DNA of 7,551 nucleotides from Labilithrix sp. (lineage in GTDB: Bacteria > Myxococcota > Polyangia > Polyangiales > Polyangiaceae), in assembly GCA_028287035.1 (NCBI GenBank), contig JAQBQL010000151.1, positions 1 to 7,551 on the forward strand. The letters run 5' to 3'. A program made the position numbers and the translations under genes. Within the stretch, counting starts at the first letter, position 1. Every line of letters begins with the position of its first letter. The notes under the pieces were generated by a model. That model had not been told where the DNA came from. It saw only the letters and a list, made by a program, of their open reading frames with translations, and searched no databases. Positions 5,573 through 7,551 of this stretch are shown here, piece by piece.

Positions 5573-6906
5573 CGTACGAGCTCCTTGCCGATCGCTTGCT
5601 CGAGCTGGAAGACCGAGGTCCAGTACCGGACCAGCTCGTCGAGATAGCCGCTGTTCACCTGCACGTAGCTGCGCTGCGCATCGAGGAGATCGGTGAGCGT
5701 CGCGGAGCCCGCCGTGTACTGGACCTGCGTGATGTCGCGCGCTCGCCTGGCGCGTTCGAGGAGCGAGCCCTCGTAACGCTCGACCACGCGGCGCGCCGTG
5801 ACGAAGGTGTTGACCGCGCTCTCCACGTCGGCGACGAGCGACGTCTCGAGGCGGCGCCGCGCCACGAGCGCGCTCTGCCGGTCGGCGTTGGCGCGGCTGA
5901 TCTCGCCCTGCTGCTGGTAGAAGAGGGGCAGCGGCAGCCCCACCCCGACCCCGAAGGTCGGCGGCTGGGGCGCGGCATCGCCGCTCCCAAGCTGCTGGTA
6001 CGACAGCTGGAGCGAGATGTCGGGGATGCGGGTGCGCTCGGTGAGCGTCACGTTCGACTCGGCCTGCGCGACCTGCGAGAGCGCCTGCTTCCGGTCGGGA
6101 CGGCTCTCGAACGCCGTCCGCAGGAGGGCCGCCTTGTCGAGCGCCACCAGCGACTCGGGCACCTTGAAGTCGAGCGCCTTCCGGTCGACCGCGAGCTCCG
6201 GGACCGGCCCCTCGTTGCCGAGGAGCACCGCGAGGTCGATCTGCTCTTGCCGGAGCTGGCGGATCGCGAGGTCGACATCGCTCTCCGCGCGCAGGGCCTC
6301 CTGCTCGACGCGCGCGAGCTGCCCCTCGTCGATGACGCGCGGGTAGCGCACGCGGTTCACGTCGACCGACTTCTGGAGCGACGCCGCGACCTCCCGCGTG
6401 AGGTCGAGCCTGGCGGCTGCGGCGGCGGTCTGCACGTACTGCGCCTTCACCTGGGCGACGACGACACGCTCCGAGTTCGCGCGGCCGAATCGCGCGGCCT
6501 CGAGGGCGCGGCGCGCCACGTCCTCGCGGAGGCGACGCTTGCGGGTGATGGCGCCTTCGAGGAGCCCTTCGTCGGAGAGGCTCGCGTTCACGCCCCACGC
6601 GCCGCCGGCGCACGTCCCGCAGTCGACGCGGCGCGCGGGCCCGGCCGACAGGGTCGGGTTCGGGAGCTGCCCGGCGGTCCGGACGTCGGCCTCCGCGCCC
6701 TTCACCGCGGCGTTCGCGACGAGCAGGTCGTAGCCGCGCGTGCGGGCCAGGGCCACGGCGTCGGCGAGCGAGAGGGCCTGCGGCGCGGCCGTCGCGTGGG
6801 CGGCCTCGTCGGCCCGGGCCGTTGCAGGATGCAACGATCCGAGCAGCGCGCACAGGACCGCGGCCCCGCCGAGGACTCGCGCACTTCGCACCCGGCGACG
6901 ATCCAT
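5569..6906 (-). CDS. Outer-membrane efflux channel, TolC/OEP family (CzcC/CusC-like)
   Basis: This is the outer-membrane exit duct of the tripartite pump. From the ATG at 6906 it has 445 residues, normal for the family. Residues 1-32 form a Sec signal peptide (MDRRRVRSAR, then VLGGAAVLCALLGSLHPATARA). No lipobox is seen, so it is probably not lipidated. The two OEP repeats are visible. The first begins LSLADAVALARTRGYDLLVANAAVKGAEADVRTAG with LPNPTLSAGP. The second begins DRKQALSQVAQAESNVTLTERTRIPDISLQLSYQ, with GVGLPLPLFYQQQGEISRANADRQ and the typical late motif YTAGSATLTDLLDAQRSY. An in-frame GTG at 6924 adds six residues; a G-rich stretch (GTGGGGG) precedes it, but the ATG gives the better signal peptide. 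C96 and C99 (DCGTC) lie in the predicted first surface loop. It is first in the operon and its TGA overlaps the adaptor ATG. Confidence 0.92.
   Translation of the reverse strand: MDRRRVRSARVLGGAAVLCALLGSLHPATARADEAAHATAAPQALSLADAVALARTRGYDLLVANAAVKGAEADVRTAGQLPNPTLSAGPARRVDCGTCAGGAWGVNASLSDEGLLEGAITRKRRLREDVARRALEAARFGRANSERVVVAQVKAQYVQTAAAAARLDLTREVAASLQKSVDVNRVRYPRVIDEGQLARVEQEALRAESDVDLAIRQLRQEQIDLAVLLGNEGPVPELAVDRKALDFKVPESLVALDKAALLRTAFESRPDRKQALSQVAQAESNVTLTERTRIPDISLQLSYQQLGSGDAAPQPPTFGVGVGLPLPLFYQQQGEISRANADRQSALVARRRLETSLVADVESAVNTFVTARRVVERYEGSLLERARRARDITQVQYTAGSATLTDLLDAQRSYVQVNSGYLDELVRYWTSVFQLEQAIGKELVR
5581..5586 (-). promoter_or_regulatory. Ribosome binding site of the adaptor gene
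   Basis: AAGGAG on the minus strand lies within the end of the channel gene, eight bases before the adaptor ATG (5572-5570). It settles the adaptor start and allows independent as well as coupled initiation at the ATGA overlap. Confidence 0.7.
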
Positions 6907-6941
6907 CACGGAGCACCGTGTCACGAGCGTCGAGCCCCCAC

Positions 6942-6972
6942 GTTAACGGCGGATTAAGTGTCCGTAACGGAC
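6942..6972. promoter_or_regulatory. Candidate operator in the divergent efflux/regulator promoter region
   Basis: In the 101-bp gap between the channel gene and the response regulator, GTTAAC (6942-6947) and ATTAAG (6953-6958) are separated by five bases. That is the direct-repeat architecture used by many OmpR/PhoB-family regulators, such as the TTAA-N7-TTAA PmrA box. A third TAAC (6965-6968) follows, so the TAA triplets start at 6944, 6955 and 6965, one helical turn apart. The perfect 13-bp palindrome GTCCGTAACGGAC (6960-6972) covers the third site. It is the most AT-rich stretch in this gap. Binding by the adjacent regulator and action in both directions are inferred. No clear -35/-10 pair stands out on either strand. 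Confidence 0.5.
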
Positions 6973-7007
6973 CTGGTGCGGCCGGGGCCGATGCTACCTT
7001 GCAGCGG

Positions 7008-7551
7008 GTGAAGGTCCTCGTGGTCGAAGACGACATGAAGCTCTCCCGCTTCATCGTCCGCGTGCTCGTCGAGGAGGGGTTCGCCGCCGACGCCGCCGCC
7101 ACCGGGGCGCTCGCCCTCAGCCAGGCGGGCACCGGCATCTACGATCTCATCGTGCTCGACTGGATGCTCCCCGACGTCGACGGGCTCTCGGTGTGTCGCC
7201 AGCTCCGCGAGGCCGGCCTCACCACGCCCATCCTCATGCTGACTGCGCGTGGTGAGCTCCGCGAGCGCGTGCTCGGCCTCGAGACCGGCGCCGACGATTT
7301 TCTCGTGAAGCCCTTCGAGGTCGAGGAGCTCGTCGCACGGATCCGCGCGCTCGTGCGGCGCGCAGCAGGTTTCGCGAAGCTCGGCATCGGCGCGCTCGAG
7401 CTCGACCGCGTCGGCCGCGAGGTGACGCTCGCAGGGCAGGTGCTCGACCTCACCTCGCGCGAGTACGCGCTCCTTCTCGACTTCGTCCACCACGCCGAGA
7501 AGGTGGTCACACGCACCGAGCTGCTCTCGCGCGTCTGGGGAACGAGCTTCG
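7008..7551 (+). CDS. OmpR/PhoB-family response regulator, N-terminal and central part (cut by window edge)
   Basis: This is a two-component DNA-binding response regulator, with 181 residues visible. The receiver domain spans about 1-118: acidic pocket E7, D8 and D9 (VVEDD), phosphoacceptor D51 (LIVLDWMLPDVDG), T79 (LMLTA) and K101 (FLVKPF). All active-site residues are intact. A winged-helix domain begins at about 125 (IGALELDRVGREVTLAGQVLDLTSREYALL...VVTRTELLSRVWG); the recognition helix end and wing lie past the edge. The chosen start is GTG at 7008; TTG at 6999 is in frame and would add three residues. Neither has a good Shine-Dalgarno. It is transcribed divergently from the metal-type RND operon, the arrangement seen for CusR/CzcR-type regulators, and a sensor kinase gene would be expected downstream. 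The family is firm; control of the pump is inferred from position. Confidence 0.92.
   Translation, partial: MKVLVVEDDMKLSRFIVRVLVEEGFAADAAATGALALSQAGTGIYDLIVLDWMLPDVDGLSVCRQLREAGLTTPILMLTARGELRERVLGLETGADDFLVKPFEVEELVARIRALVRRAAGFAKLGIGALELDRVGREVTLAGQVLDLTSREYALLLDFVHHAEKVVTRTELLSRVWGTSF

Noticed and set aside
5533..6957. Long plus-strand frame opposite the channel gene
   Set aside because: It is a shadow frame with no recognisable domain; the minus strand carries a full signal peptide and both OEP repeats.
6992..7010. Extended -10 (TGCTACCTT) giving a leaderless response-regulator mRNA
   Set aside because: Only three of six positions match the -10 consensus and no -35 is seen; the spacing to the GTG is suggestive but not enough to call.
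5573..7138. Upstream in-frame extension of the adaptor gene through the channel gene
   Set aside because: It is out of frame with the clear OEP-family channel. The adaptor has its own Shine-Dalgarno and signal peptide at 5572.
6954..7493. Minus-strand frames opposite the response regulator
   Set aside because: The plus-strand frame has the full receiver active site and the start of a winged helix; the opposite frames are low-complexity shadows.

Overview
The window is a GC-rich bacterial stretch from a Gram-negative organism: it encodes a three-part efflux pump that needs an outer membrane. The NusA N-terminus (pattern FGPNRELQAxF...GQVDLFQ...FQIFW) reads most like NusA from myxobacteria and related former Deltaproteobacteria. 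Placement in Myxococcota or a neighbour is an inference from memory, not a search result.

Layout, left to right. (1) Positions 1-1051, minus strand: the start of a core operon, rimP (455-1051) followed by nusA (1-398, cut by the window edge). (2) Positions 1052-1205: a 154-bp intergenic region. It holds a good intrinsic terminator on the minus strand (about 1077-1119), a candidate sigma70 promoter just upstream of it (1148-1176), and two imperfect 19-bp direct repeats. (3) Positions 1206-6906, minus strand: a complete heavy-metal-type RND efflux operon in the order outer-membrane channel (5569-6906), periplasmic adaptor (4433-5572), inner-membrane pump (1206-4436). Both gene junctions are ATGA overlaps, so translation is probably coupled. 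(4) Positions 6907-7007: a 101-bp divergent promoter region with phased TTAA-type half-sites and a 13-bp palindrome. (5) Positions 7008-7551, plus strand: the start of an OmpR/PhoB-family response regulator, cut by the window edge.

The efflux genes resemble a czcCBA/cusCBA module next to its own two-component regulator. The pump takes substrate from the periplasm or membrane, the adaptor bridges it to the channel, and the regulator would switch the operon on through the shared intergenic region. Which metal is exported cannot be read from the sequence. The proton-relay residues of the pump are present, and the methionines typical of Cu(I)/Ag(I) pumps were not found where I looked, so a divalent cation is more likely than copper or silver.

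I found no mobile element, CRISPR array or RNA gene, and nothing that clearly amounts to a new system. The points most worth a second look are a histidine-bearing insertion in a cytoplasmic loop of the pump, the operator architecture in the divergent region, and a terminator lying between a candidate promoter and rimP, which could be an attenuator.
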